From IMG/VR virus record IMGVR_UViG_3300025000_000239, positions 1-38,412 of that record: a stretch of 38,412 bases of DNA; one strand, 5' to 3'. The notes under the pieces are model-generated. The model was not told the origin of the DNA, searched no databases, and saw nothing but the letters and a program-made list of their open reading frames with translations. Of this stretch, positions 31,139 to 37,426 are shown piece after piece. The stretch's first letter is position 1; each line of letters starts with the position of its first letter. Position numbers and translations under genes: made by a program. Source of the stretch: a virus.

Positions 31139-31429
31139 TGTGTTACCTCCGGGCTAACCTATTTGAAATTGCTCACAAAATTTGTTGCAGGGGGTGCGGG
31201 TGTCTGCAAAAAAGGGTTTCTGTGCTCCATTTTCGGGTATACCCCTGCGGTCCTGCGTGTTATGCGACATGAATTTGCTGTGATAATTGCCCAAATACCC
31301 GCTCAAATCGCCTTGATCCTGGCTGTTTGTGTCGCATAATCTGTTGTTATGCGACATTTACTTGGTCGACCCAGCCCATACTTTTTGATCACCCACCCAA
31401 ACCCTAGAAAAGAAGATGAATTTGGGAAC
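31139..31429. other. 291-bp non-coding region with repeated ATGTCGCATAACA sites
   Basis: On the minus strand ATGTCGCATAACA occurs at 31357-31345 and 31270-31258. An inverted copy at 31331-31339 makes a perfect GTCGCATAA-N7-TTATGCGAC palindrome (31331-31355). GGGTATACCC at 31235-31244 is a 10-bp palindrome resembling the core of the 25607 iterons. A 67-codon frame here (31154-31357) is only these repeats read through, without ribosome site. Probably a control region before the replication gene. Confidence 0.65.
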
Positions 31430-31660
31430 TTAGAGATTTTTATTACTACTGCTTATCTCACTGACCGCGCGCGCGTGGACATGGGTATCTTGGCATTGAC
31501 CCTCGTACCCGTGTACCCCGGCGCCCCGCTGATGGTTGAGTTGATCCACATCGATGCTCTCGGCATACGCGTACAGAGCTACCAACCCATGCAGCCACAG
31601 CTTACGCTTGGCAGGCGTCATGTCGACATACTCAACCACCAGGTGATTACCGTTGGCCAT
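31430..31660 (-). CDS. Small early protein of unknown function
   Basis: This 76-residue protein begins MANGNHLVVEYVDMTPAKRKLWLHGLVALYAYAESIDVDQL. The first half looks folded (mixed helix); the last 25 residues are polar. Its ATG lies 3 bp after the previous stop, and GGAG is 14 nt upstream, so coupling is likely. No family recognised. Confidence 0.5.
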   Translation of the reverse strand: MANGNHLVVEYVDMTPAKRKLWLHGLVALYAYAESIDVDQLNHQRGAGVHGYEGQCQDTHVHARAVSEISSSNKNL

Positions 31661-31663
31661 GGA

Positions 31664-32284
31664 CTACGAAAGGACTCCGGCTTTCTTCAATTCTTCCTGG
31701 ACAATGTGGCGCACGCCATTGACCAGTACCAGGTCAGGCAGTGGCTCAGAGCCATCAACCGGCTCATACTGAGGTTCCTTGGCCGCCATGGCTTCCCGCT
31801 CTTCATACTCTTTCTGCATGCGCTCATGCTCAGCTTCTATCTTCCCAAGTGCGATGGTTTGTTCAACAGCAAAGGCGAGCGCACGCTCCAGGGCATGATC
31901 CCCTGTGAAGCTTCGATCAGTTTCTTTGCTCATGCCAACAAAGACCGGTTCCGCATAGGGAACTATGAACTCATTCGGCAAACCATCGTCCCCAAAGTGA
32001 ACCGTTATCGGGACCATCGACTTGATCTTGATCTGCCATTGGTAGTAATTGGACACGCTGCCAGGGAAATACTCATTCCCATCCGAGACCCCGGCCGGAG
32101 CGATGAGATACTTGGCAATCTCAACAGGAAGGGCGCACTTGGCCGCGTTATAAAGCCCTTTCCACTGTCGCTCGGCCTTGAACCTTTTCATGTCAACCCT
32201 GGCTTGTTTTTCCATTGCTTCCGTAGCCAGGATGCGCTGACCTTCCTTGATCATGCTTAAGATTCTTGATTCATCCCTGTCCAT
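31664..32284 (-). CDS. Unknown early protein with helical ends
   Basis: The 206-residue protein starts MDRDESRILSMIKEGQRILATEAMEKQARVDMKRFKAERQW. I chose this ATG for the GAGGAAAA before it; the upstream extension reads the 57-residue gene in another frame. A middle beta part (YYQWQIKIKSMVPITVHFGDDGLPNEFIVPYAEPVFVG) and a long acidic helix (ALGKIEAEHERMQKEYEEREAMAAKE) follow. Function unknown; possibly a replication accessory, judging only by place. Confidence 0.65.
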   Translation of the reverse strand: MDRDESRILSMIKEGQRILATEAMEKQARVDMKRFKAERQWKGLYNAAKCALPVEIAKYLIAPAGVSDGNEYFPGSVSNYYQWQIKIKSMVPITVHFGDDGLPNEFIVPYAEPVFVGMSKETDRSFTGDHALERALAFAVEQTIALGKIEAEHERMQKEYEEREAMAAKEPQYEPVDGSEPLPDLVLVNGVRHIVQEELKKAGVLS

Positions 32285-32444
32285 TTTTCCTCTTTTCTCT
32301 TTCTTCTTTCCTTTGGATTGCCGCCGCCTTCCTGCGATCATGGCGGTTCGGCACGTAATACAGCTTTGGCTTTACTTCTTCTTCAACCGGTTCCACATCA
32401 GGATCCGGCGTTACTGCTTTTGCATCCGGAGGTTGATCGCTCAT
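32271..32444 (-). CDS. 57-residue basic protein, overlapping both neighbours
   Basis: A short gene with good signals: GGAGG 7 nt before the ATG, a 4-bp ATGA overlap with the upstream stop (32441-32444) and a 14-bp overlap with the next gene. The product starts MSDQPPDAKAVTPDPDVEPVEEE (acidic, Pro-rich). It ends in an Arg/Lys-rich helix (NRHDRRKAAAIQRKEEREKRK). The basic helix could bind nucleic acid, somewhat like arginine-rich RNA-binding peptides; this is speculation from composition. Confidence 0.65.
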   Translation of the reverse strand: MSDQPPDAKAVTPDPDVEPVEEEVKPKLYYVPNRHDRRKAAAIQRKEEREKRKNGQG

Positions 32445-32647
32445 GCTTTACCCTCCCTGAGGATGGCCACAACGTGGAACTTGCGGCGCTCCTCATCGAA
32501 CCTGTCGACAAAATCGGAGGTGCATTCGATCACTTCCAACCCCTCCCCTTCGAGGAAAGCGGTCAGCTTCTCGGAGAATGCCTCTGTTTTGTCCTGATCA
32601 GCGATGACGCGGATCTGTATGGTGCCTGGTAACGTTCGTCTACCCAT
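32441..32647 (-). CDS. Small early protein
   Basis: The 68-residue protein starts MGRRTLPGTIQIRVIADQDKTEAFSEKLTAFL. I chose this ATG because GGAGG lies 5 nt upstream; the frame extends 15 codons more but into the previous gene. A beta-alpha-beta pattern (TIQIRVIADQD, LTAFLEGEGLEVIECTSDF, KFHVVAIL) suggests a ferredoxin-like fold. Function unknown. Confidence 0.65.
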   Translation of the reverse strand: MGRRTLPGTIQIRVIADQDKTEAFSEKLTAFLEGEGLEVIECTSDFVDRFDEERRKFHVVAILREGKA

Positions 32648-32676
32648 AAATACCTCCATGACGGTAATGTGAATAA

Positions 32677-32961
32677 TTAAGAGAACAACCAATTGATGAA
32701 TTTACTCAACCAACTCTCCGAATCGCGGAATCCGCCAACCAGAGAGGTGATGTGCAAATGTTCCTTACCCCCCTCGCTGCATGCGACCGCTTCGCGGTAC
32801 ATTGGTTCGCCAGTCTCCGTATTGAAGGAAATAAACTCGTTAGGAATCGCAATTACGGGTTTTCCGCAAACCGAGCAATATTTAGGAAGATCTTTTCTAT
32901 ACATGCAGGGCCAATGTGGAATATAGAGCCTTAGCGATTCCTGTTTATTTTTATTCTTCAT
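32677..32961 (-). CDS. Small zinc-ribbon-type protein
   Basis: This 94-residue protein has YCSVCGKPVIAIPNEFISFNTETGEP, in which CSVCGKP is a zinc-knuckle half, with a later Cys and His (ACSEGGKEHLHI) to complete the site. The C-terminus is Trp/Phe-rich (WLSKFINWLF). AAGGAG precedes the ATG. Unknown role in the early operon. Confidence 0.65.
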   Translation of the reverse strand: MKNKNKQESLRLYIPHWPCMYRKDLPKYCSVCGKPVIAIPNEFISFNTETGEPMYREAVACSEGGKEHLHITSLVGGFRDSESWLSKFINWLFS

Positions 32962-33274
32962 GTTTTCTCCTTGGCATTACTGAAAGGTCTAAATAAAAAT
33001 TCCCACCAAACCCCACGGGTATGATGTAAGATATCCTTCCATGAGGCATTATCTTGGGTGGTGCAATTTTCAGGTTTACCTCTGCTTTTTCAACGACAAA
33101 CCTGCGAATTGCTTCCACCAGTTTTTCCGGGCTTTCTGCATCCTCTGTCCAAGGAATGGCAACTAAATCCAGGTCGCGCGACATTGACCCATGAAGGGCA
33201 AGGGCATAACCACAGCGCCATGCAATTCGATCTAGTTTTGCGTAAGCCATTGCATACCAGGGAGCGATCACCAT
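32951..33274 (-). CDS. Nucleotidyltransferase-fold-like phage protein
   Basis: This 107-residue protein contains ALALHGSMSRDLDLVAIPW, matching the GS...D-x-D core of minimal nucleotidyltransferase folds, widespread in small phage proteins. The second half is short (FGGNFYLDLSVMPRRKHEE), so activity is uncertain and no substrate can be named. TAGGAG lies 3-4 nt before the ATG and includes the stop codon of the integrase-like gene upstream. Toxin/antitoxin-like use (MNT type) was considered, but no partner gene is recognised beside it. Confidence 0.6.
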   Translation of the reverse strand: MVIAPWYAMAYAKLDRIAWRCGYALALHGSMSRDLDLVAIPWTEDAESPEKLVEAIRRFVVEKAEVNLKIAPPKIMPHGRISYIIPVGFGGNFYLDLSVMPRRKHEE

Positions 33275-33280
33275 TTACTC

Positions 33281-34198
33281 CTAAATGTTTTCCACTGCCC
33301 GTTCCAGGTCTTCCTGGTGGGGCATGGCATACCTGGCGGTCTGTTCGATCTTGCTGTGACGCGCCAGCTGCTGCGCAATGACCAAATTACCGGTCTGCTG
33401 CAGGATGTTGTAAACGAACGTGTGCCTCAGCATGTGCGGATGGATCTCGATTCCGGCCATACCGCCGATCTCAGCCACCACGCGCTGTACCTGGCGCTCT
33501 GTGATGCCGCCAAATACCATCTCGCCGCTGGAAACCTTCAACCAGTCCACCAAAGCGATCCTCGCCTCACGCCCCAGGGGGACATCCCCGGATTTATTGC
33601 CCTTGCCATCGCGGATCTTCACTTCGCCTTTGCGGTCACTCAGTAGCAGGTCATCAGCTCGCAGCGCGCAAAGTTCACCCACACGCAGACCCGCATACAC
33701 CATCAGCGAGATCATCGCCCGGTTGCGGATGGCCAAAAAACGCTGGTGATCACTGCGGGCGGTATTCGCCGCCTGCTCGACCCTGCGCAGGAGCTTGAGA
33801 TAATCCGATTTGTTGAGGGATTTGGGCGCGCACTTCTGCTTTTCCATCACGGGAACGCCCTGGAAGACGTTGTAGGCCGCCATGCCGTTTTCCAGCGTGA
33901 ATTGGCAGAATAACGCCAGGCTGATGCGGCGGCGGTTCCAGGTGGCAGCGGATACCCGTTCTTCTTCGGTGGAAAAAGTGAAATAATCGTGCAGGTCCTT
34001 CGAGATGATCAGATCCGCGGAGAAGGATTGCCCGGCGTGTGGCTCGAACCAGCGGCTAAATCCGCGCACGTCCGAAAGATATGCGTCAATGGAATTCTGG
34101 CTGTGCCCATGGCCGCGTTTTCCGTGGTTGGCCAGCCAGGTGCTGAATTGGTTCTCTAGGGTAGAGACTGTGGGTTGTGATTCAAAAGTTTGTAACAT
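33281..34198 (-). CDS. XerC/D-type tyrosine recombinase
   Basis: This 305-residue protein has a SAM-like N-terminal domain (about 10-110: LENQFSTWLANHG, SQNSIDAYLSDVRGFSRWF). The catalytic domain is complete: Arg172 (AGLRVGELCALR), Lys199 (DGKGNKSGDVPL), His255-x-x-Arg258 (HPHMLRHTF), His281 and Tyr290 (LARHSKIEQTARYAMP). Spacing His to Tyr is the usual 9. It is most like Xer enzymes, which resolve dimers or use dif-like sites, rather than directional integrases. With a partition set nearby, a resolvase role in keeping the circular genome monomeric is a reasonable inference. AGAGG precedes the ATG. Confidence 0.92.
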   Translation of the reverse strand: MLQTFESQPTVSTLENQFSTWLANHGKRGHGHSQNSIDAYLSDVRGFSRWFEPHAGQSFSADLIISKDLHDYFTFSTEEERVSAATWNRRRISLALFCQFTLENGMAAYNVFQGVPVMEKQKCAPKSLNKSDYLKLLRRVEQAANTARSDHQRFLAIRNRAMISLMVYAGLRVGELCALRADDLLLSDRKGEVKIRDGKGNKSGDVPLGREARIALVDWLKVSSGEMVFGGITERQVQRVVAEIGGMAGIEIHPHMLRHTFVYNILQQTGNLVIAQQLARHSKIEQTARYAMPHQEDLERAVENI

Positions 34199-34272
34199 TT
34201 TGTCCTCTTTTTCAACTTTTTACGATTGGTGATCACCTTGAAAAGGCGCCCTGCCTTGCAGGGAAATTAGTC

Positions 34273-34632
34273 TTAATCAGTAAGGAATTCAGTAGTGTTG
34301 ACACTTTCAATGCCTTCAACCAACTCAGCGGCAGTGGATGTGACAATAATGGCTGTATGAGGATGGTGATTAGTTGCCAACCATTTCATAACTTCCTTTA
34401 TGACTTCTTCAAATGTCTTGTCAATGCAATCCTCGATGGTGGAAATGGTCAACTGCTCGTCTTCGATGAATCTGTCTTCGAGATTATTTCCAGTGACTGT
34501 AAAACCATCCACCGGTCGGTAGAATTTTCCTGTCACAGGATCCATGAAGACAGTGTATTTGTGACCTATCTCGGCGACATAAGAAGTTCGGTTCTCACAA
34601 ACCACTTCTTGTGCTACTAATTTTTTCAACAT
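34273..34632 (-). CDS. Unknown early protein
   Basis: This 119-residue protein starts MLKKLVAQEVVCENRTSYVAEIGHKYTVFMDPVTGKFYRPVDGF. The acidic second half is helical (ISTIEDCIDKTFEEVIKEVMKWLATNHHPHTA). No motif recognised. AAAGGAG lies before the ATG behind two hairpins (34668-34739). A weak CCCTGC-AAG-GCAGGG hairpin (34247-34261) follows the gene. Confidence 0.65.
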   Translation of the reverse strand: MLKKLVAQEVVCENRTSYVAEIGHKYTVFMDPVTGKFYRPVDGFTVTGNNLEDRFIEDEQLTISTIEDCIDKTFEEVIKEVMKWLATNHHPHTAIIVTSTAAELVEGIESVNTTEFLTD

Positions 34633-34667
34633 AGTTTTCTCCTTTCTCCCTCATTATTCCCCTCGGA

Positions 34668-34739
34668 TCCGGACGGGATATGGGAGGGACCAACCCCGTC
34701 CGGAGGCTAATCAGCGGATCGTACTAGGGAAATCCGCTG
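34668..34739 (-). promoter_or_regulatory. Two successive hairpins in a leader
   Basis: Stem 1: TCCGGACGGG / CCCGTCCGGA, 10 bp perfect, 34668-34704. Stem 2: CAGCGGAT / ATCCGCTG, 8 bp perfect, 34712-34739. They separate the 38-residue gene from the 34273 gene. No U-run follows on the minus strand, so mRNA processing, stabilisation or a small RNA are possible; none is shown. Confidence 0.6.
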
Positions 34740-34755
34740 CGTTGCTCAAAAGATG

Positions 34756-34872
34756 TTACGAAACACGGCGCGTCATTGAATGGAGTACCATTCTGACAAT
34801 GCGCCGCGCGTTCCGCCAATGATGATTTTTGACTGCGTGAATATAGGTCTTTTGTGCCACGATCATGTTCAT
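34756..34872 (-). CDS. 38-residue basic peptide gene
   Basis: A small gene with GGAGG 4 nt before its ATG and an ATGA overlap with the stop of the preceding gene. It encodes MNMIVAQKTYIHAVKNHHWR followed by NARRIVRMVLHSMTRRVS, rich in His and Arg. Strong start signals support translation; function unknown. Confidence 0.5.
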   Translation of the reverse strand: MNMIVAQKTYIHAVKNHHWRNARRIVRMVLHSMTRRVS

Positions 34873-35438
34873 TTCGCCTCCTCTACTGATGGACATCTGC
34901 CAAACTGGTAATATTTAATTACCACTTCATCACCATGGCTCGTTCCCGTGTGTGCAAATCCAGAAGGAACAAGAGCCTTAGCAATTGCCTGTTCGATCTG
35001 GTGGATTAGATCGATGTGATATTGATTTCCGTTTGGTATTGTCACGATCAAATGGTCATTCATTTCAACCCCTCTCTTGCTCAGCGCTTTCCGCAGCTCG
35101 GCATTTTTGAAGAGCAATGCGTCTAGCTCCACTCGATACGACGTGGCTTTGGCGTCCCATTCCTCTTCAAGTTTTCTCATTGGGTGTTTTTTGCAGGTTT
35201 TTATGTGTTCACTTACAGCACTTGCCGCTTTATCATCAAGCGGGTATTTTTCTCCGCAATAGGCACAATAAGTGGATGTTTCGAGCTCGTGTATGCGGGA
35301 GCGGAGACGGACAATTTCGTTTCCCGTTTCGCTTGCCATTTGTGCAAGTAGACCACCGCGAACCTTGACATCTTCCGTAAGTTTGATAACCTGTTTGTTC
35401 AATTCCAGCACCTTGTCGCCTTGATAGTCTTTTGGCAT
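34869..35438 (-). CDS. Coiled-coil protein with C2HC zinc finger
   Basis: This 189-residue protein has a helical start (KVLELNKQVIKLTEDVKVRGG, EIVRLRSRIHELE), then a finger CAYCGEKYPLDDKAASAVSEHIKTCKKHP with C-x2-C...H-x3-C spacing. A second coiled coil (RKLEEEWDAKATSYRVELDALLFKNAELRKAL) and a globular end (HLIVTIPNGNQYHIDLIHQIEQAIAKAL) follow. Similar fingers occur in many small phage proteins of the early region. Molecular role unknown. Confidence 0.7.
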   Translation of the reverse strand: MPKDYQGDKVLELNKQVIKLTEDVKVRGGLLAQMASETGNEIVRLRSRIHELETSTYCAYCGEKYPLDDKAASAVSEHIKTCKKHPMRKLEEEWDAKATSYRVELDALLFKNAELRKALSKRGVEMNDHLIVTIPNGNQYHIDLIHQIEQAIAKALVPSGFAHTGTSHGDEVVIKYYQFGRCPSVEEAK

Positions 35439-35439
35439 T

Positions 35440-35706
35440 TCATGCTCCCTGGAATGTATGTTTCATTTGGTGAACTTTTATGCCAAGTTCACCAATCGGG
35501 TCTGTTGCTGCATTTACTTTTTCAAGCGATCGCAGCACCAGGTGCAAATCATGGATGACCTCTGCGGCGATGGTTTCAATTCCTTCTTCGTCATTGACAA
35601 CGTTCATCGTTATTCTTTCAAGTTTTCCGATGTCAACTCTCACAACCTCTGCAGCGTCATCGCGAACGTTCTTACACACGTTTGGCCATAATCTTGGATC
35701 TGTCAT
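35440..35706 (-). CDS. Small early protein
   Basis: The 88-residue protein starts MTDPRLWPNVCKNVRDDAAEVVRVDIGKLERITMNVV. GGAGG lies 9 nt upstream, as part of leader element D, which sets this start over a longer frame. Mostly helical and acidic. It ends one base before the next gene. Family unknown. Confidence 0.62.
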   Translation of the reverse strand: MTDPRLWPNVCKNVRDDAAEVVRVDIGKLERITMNVVNDEEGIETIAAEVIHDLHLVLRSLEKVNAATDPIGELGIKVHQMKHTFQGA

Positions 35707-35942
35707 CTCTTTTCTCCTCCGAACGTCCTTTGTGAGTCCTGTGGACGCGCTGCTTTTTCGCACCCTGCGATATCGGCATGCTTGTGCCGAATGAGCAAGG
35801 GCTGCTACTGATCCGGATCCGACCCGGAATCGTCCTGATTACTCCCCGATGCGTCCTGATTCCACCCGGATTGCGCCGGATGTGCACGCCTCGGGTTGGC
35901 GTGCTACTCTGATTCCATGAAAACAAATTGCCTGATCCACAA
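35707..35942 (-). promoter_or_regulatory. Leader D (related to leaders A and B) and upstream non-coding stretch
   Basis: Bases 35716-35739 match leader B at 22 of 24 positions (minus strand GGACTCACAAAG, two variable bases, CGTTCGGAGG), 20 kb away. The upstream part has a CGGCA/TGCCG stem instead of the long hairpin. Further up are two copies of AATCAGGACG and a GCACGCC-TCGGGTT-GGCGTGC hairpin (35884-35904). A 99-codon frame crossing here is Arg-rich repeat translation without a ribosome site. Confidence 0.6.
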
Positions 35943-36125
35943 TCACGATCCCTGAGCTTCAACTTTCTCAACGTCCTCGGTCTGAATCTTCACAAAGCGA
36001 TCGTGGATGAGCACCTCGACCATGTTTTGCTGTGACCGCATTTCCTTGGCGCGAATTACCTCAAGCTCAGAAATGATCTGCGGTGAGAAAGCCCATGTTT
36101 TTTGTACTGTTTTTGTTCCGCGCAT
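35943..36125 (-). CDS. Small ribbon-helix-helix-like regulator, first early gene (Cro position)
   Basis: This 60-residue protein begins MRGTKTVQKTWAFSPQIISELEVIRAKEMRSQQNMVEVLIHDRFVK. A strand followed by two helices resembles Arc/MetJ-type ribbon-helix-helix domains. GGAGG lies 4 nt before the ATG. It is the first gene behind the strong leftward promoter that faces the repressor gene, the usual place of a Cro-like protein. A role in shutting repressor or early transcription is inferred. Confidence 0.65.
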   Translation of the reverse strand: MRGTKTVQKTWAFSPQIISELEVIRAKEMRSQQNMVEVLIHDRFVKIQTEDVEKVEAQGS

Positions 36126-36150
36126 CTTGCCTCCATACCTTATCTTTATT

Positions 36151-36193
36151 TAATAACCTTTGTTTATTATATACCATTGTTATGAAAAGTCAA
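36151..36193 (-). promoter_or_regulatory. Early lytic promoter with overlapping operator-like inverted repeat
   Basis: Minus-strand TTGACT (36193-36188), 16 bp spacer, TATAAT (36171-36166). An inverted repeat TAATAA-N7-TTATTA (36151-36169) overlaps the -10 box and start region, a likely operator. It drives the whole early minus-strand operon and lies in the 113-bp gap between divergent regulators. Confidence 0.8.
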
Positions 36194-36212
36194 GTGTTTA
36201 TACATAATTAGT

Positions 36213-36229
36213 TTTATATTCGCTATAAT
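36213..36229 (+). promoter_or_regulatory. Repressor promoter -10, probably giving a leaderless mRNA
   Basis: A perfect TATAAT at 36224-36229 lies only 9 bp before the repressor ATG (36239), so the transcript would start within about 0-4 nt of the ATG. No good -35 is seen at 16-18 bp. TTATA-N6-TATAA symmetry overlaps it. A weak promoter needing activation, as for lambda PRM, would fit. Confidence 0.55.
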
Positions 36230-36238
36230 GGGAAGAGA

Positions 36239-36655
36239 ATGACTAAAACAAAAGAACAGATCGGATTGGATTGGTACGAATATATCAACCACGAATATTA
36301 CGCTTTTCGTGGTGAATCAAGAAAGACCATCAGCGATTTTGCTGAATGGTTTGGTCTTCCCCAGGGACAGCTATCTCAATATATGAAAAAGGGAGGGAAA
36401 ATCCCGAGCGGGTTGACGGTTATTAACAAGTTTGTTAAGCGGCTTGGTATAAAAGTCTACGAAGTTTTGGAAATACCCGTTCCTGATAACGGTCTTGACC
36501 GTTTGCCTGAGCCGCTCAGATCCATTTCACGCGAAGTGCGCGAAACCCTGGCAGAATACACCGCCTCCGGCAACGCAGATCCGCCGGATACCGGCGCCAT
36601 CCTGGATGAAATTATGAAAAAGTACGGGTATATCCTCAGTTCAACTGAAGAGTGA
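36239..36655 (+). CDS. Small HTH repressor (CI-like)
   Basis: This 138-residue protein has a helix-turn-helix at about 29-70 (RKTISDFAEWFGLPQGQLSQYMKKGGKIPSGLTVINKFVKRLG), of the XRE/lambda-repressor type. A helical C-terminal part follows without the Ser-Lys peptidase of LexA-like repressors. Placed divergent to the early operon at the switch region, it is the probable lysogeny repressor; SOS self-cleavage is not expected without the peptidase domain. AGAG is too close to the ATG for a normal ribosome site, in line with a leaderless message. Confidence 0.8.
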   Translation: MTKTKEQIGLDWYEYINHEYYAFRGESRKTISDFAEWFGLPQGQLSQYMKKGGKIPSGLTVINKFVKRLGIKVYEVLEIPVPDNGLDRLPEPLRSISREVRETLAEYTASGNADPPDTGAILDEIMKKYGYILSSTEE

Positions 36656-36707
36656 TCCACAGGATTGATATAAATTCTTTTCCCCATCGAAGCTCCATTC
36701 CGGGTTA

Positions 36708-36749
36708 GTGACAATTGGCAAGTGTAATTATAGAACACTATTTCTATAA
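36708..36749 (+). promoter_or_regulatory. Candidate promoter and 22-bp perfect inverted repeat before the Excalibur gene
   Basis: GTGACA (36708-36713), 17 bp spacer and TAGAAC (36731-36736) form a modest promoter. The perfect inverted repeat TTATAGAA-CACTAT-TTCTATAA (36728-36749) covers the -10 box, so a dimeric regulator probably controls the cargo gene and integrase. It could instead be part of an att site, which I consider less likely than 675-725. Confidence 0.5.
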
Positions 36750-36775
36750 AAGCAACTTAATAAAAGGTGGGTATT

Positions 36776-37426
36776 ATGGGCTTTCGATTTCGTAAGTCGG
36801 TCAAGCTTTTTCCCGGAATGCGCCTCAACCTCTCCAAAAAAGGCGTTGGAACCAGTTTAGGCTTCAAGGGTTTTCACGTCTCATCCGGACCATCCGGAAA
36901 GCGCACAACCGCCTCGATCCCTGGCACCGGGATATCGTTTGTCAGCCAATCAGGAAAAAGCACACCGGGAGGAAATTCAATGGAATCTACATCCGCATTT
37001 CAACAGGCACAAACCCCAAAGGTCAAACAACCCCTGTCAACCAGGAAAAAAGTGATCATCTCCCTCGTTATAGGCGTTCCACTTGTGCTTTGCTGCCTCA
37101 TCAGTCTCATTGGAATGTCTACCCCGGAATATAAAGCCACCGCCACCGCAAAGGCTCTTGCCACTGCCCAGGCATACATCCCGACAATAACCGAGACGAA
37201 GCCGCCAACAGCCACCTCCATGCCCTCATTGACCCCCACCATTTTTGAATCCCCCACGCCCTCCCCAACCCCGGAGTGTAACTGCTCAATCGATTACAAC
37301 TGCCCTGATTTTGCGCGCCCGGCCGATGCTCAATTTTGCTTCACTCAATGCGGTGGATCCACGTCATCCAACTGGGCCGGGCTTGATGCCGATGGCGACG
37401 GGTATGCCTGTGAATACAAACCCTAA
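36776..37426 (+). CDS. DUF4236 - transmembrane - Excalibur domain protein (lysogenic cargo)
   Basis: The 216-residue protein begins MGFRFRKSVKLFPGMRLNLS, with KKGVGTSLGFKGFHVSSGPSGKRTT following, a classic DUF4236 domain (1-58). A membrane helix lies at 92-113 (KVIISLVIGVPLVLCCLISL) and a Thr/Pro/Ala-rich linker at 115-166. An Excalibur calcium-binding domain ends the protein (CSIDYNCPDF, then DADGDGYACE at 204-213). Orientation is probably N-in, with the Excalibur part outside. It lies between repressor and integrase in the lysogeny operon, so it should be expressed in lysogens; a surface change or superinfection exclusion role is inferred. AAAGGTG precedes the ATG. Confidence 0.85.
   Translation: MGFRFRKSVKLFPGMRLNLSKKGVGTSLGFKGFHVSSGPSGKRTTASIPGTGISFVSQSGKSTPGGNSMESTSAFQQAQTPKVKQPLSTRKKVIISLVIGVPLVLCCLISLIGMSTPEYKATATAKALATAQAYIPTITETKPPTATSMPSLTPTIFESPTPSPTPECNCSIDYNCPDFARPADAQFCFTQCGGSTSSNWAGLDADGDGYACEYKP

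Noticed and set aside
31154-31357. 67-codon minus-strand frame
   Set aside because: Starts in one operator-like repeat and passes through another; no ribosome site.
31349-32260. 303-codon plus-strand open frame
   Set aside because: Antisense to a minus-strand early gene that has a ribosome site and tight overlaps with its neighbours; no ribosome site of its own.
32951-33274. MNT/HEPN-type toxin-antitoxin pair
   Set aside because: Only the nucleotidyltransferase-like half is seen; neighbours show no HEPN motif.
35672-35971. 99-codon Arg-rich minus-strand frame
   Set aside because: Covers leader D and a hairpin and overlaps the signals of the 35440 gene in another frame.
36656-36775. attP in the gap before the Excalibur gene
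   Set aside because: The 22-bp inverted repeat is too short for a serine-integrase attP and overlaps a promoter; 675-725 fits better. Not fully excluded.
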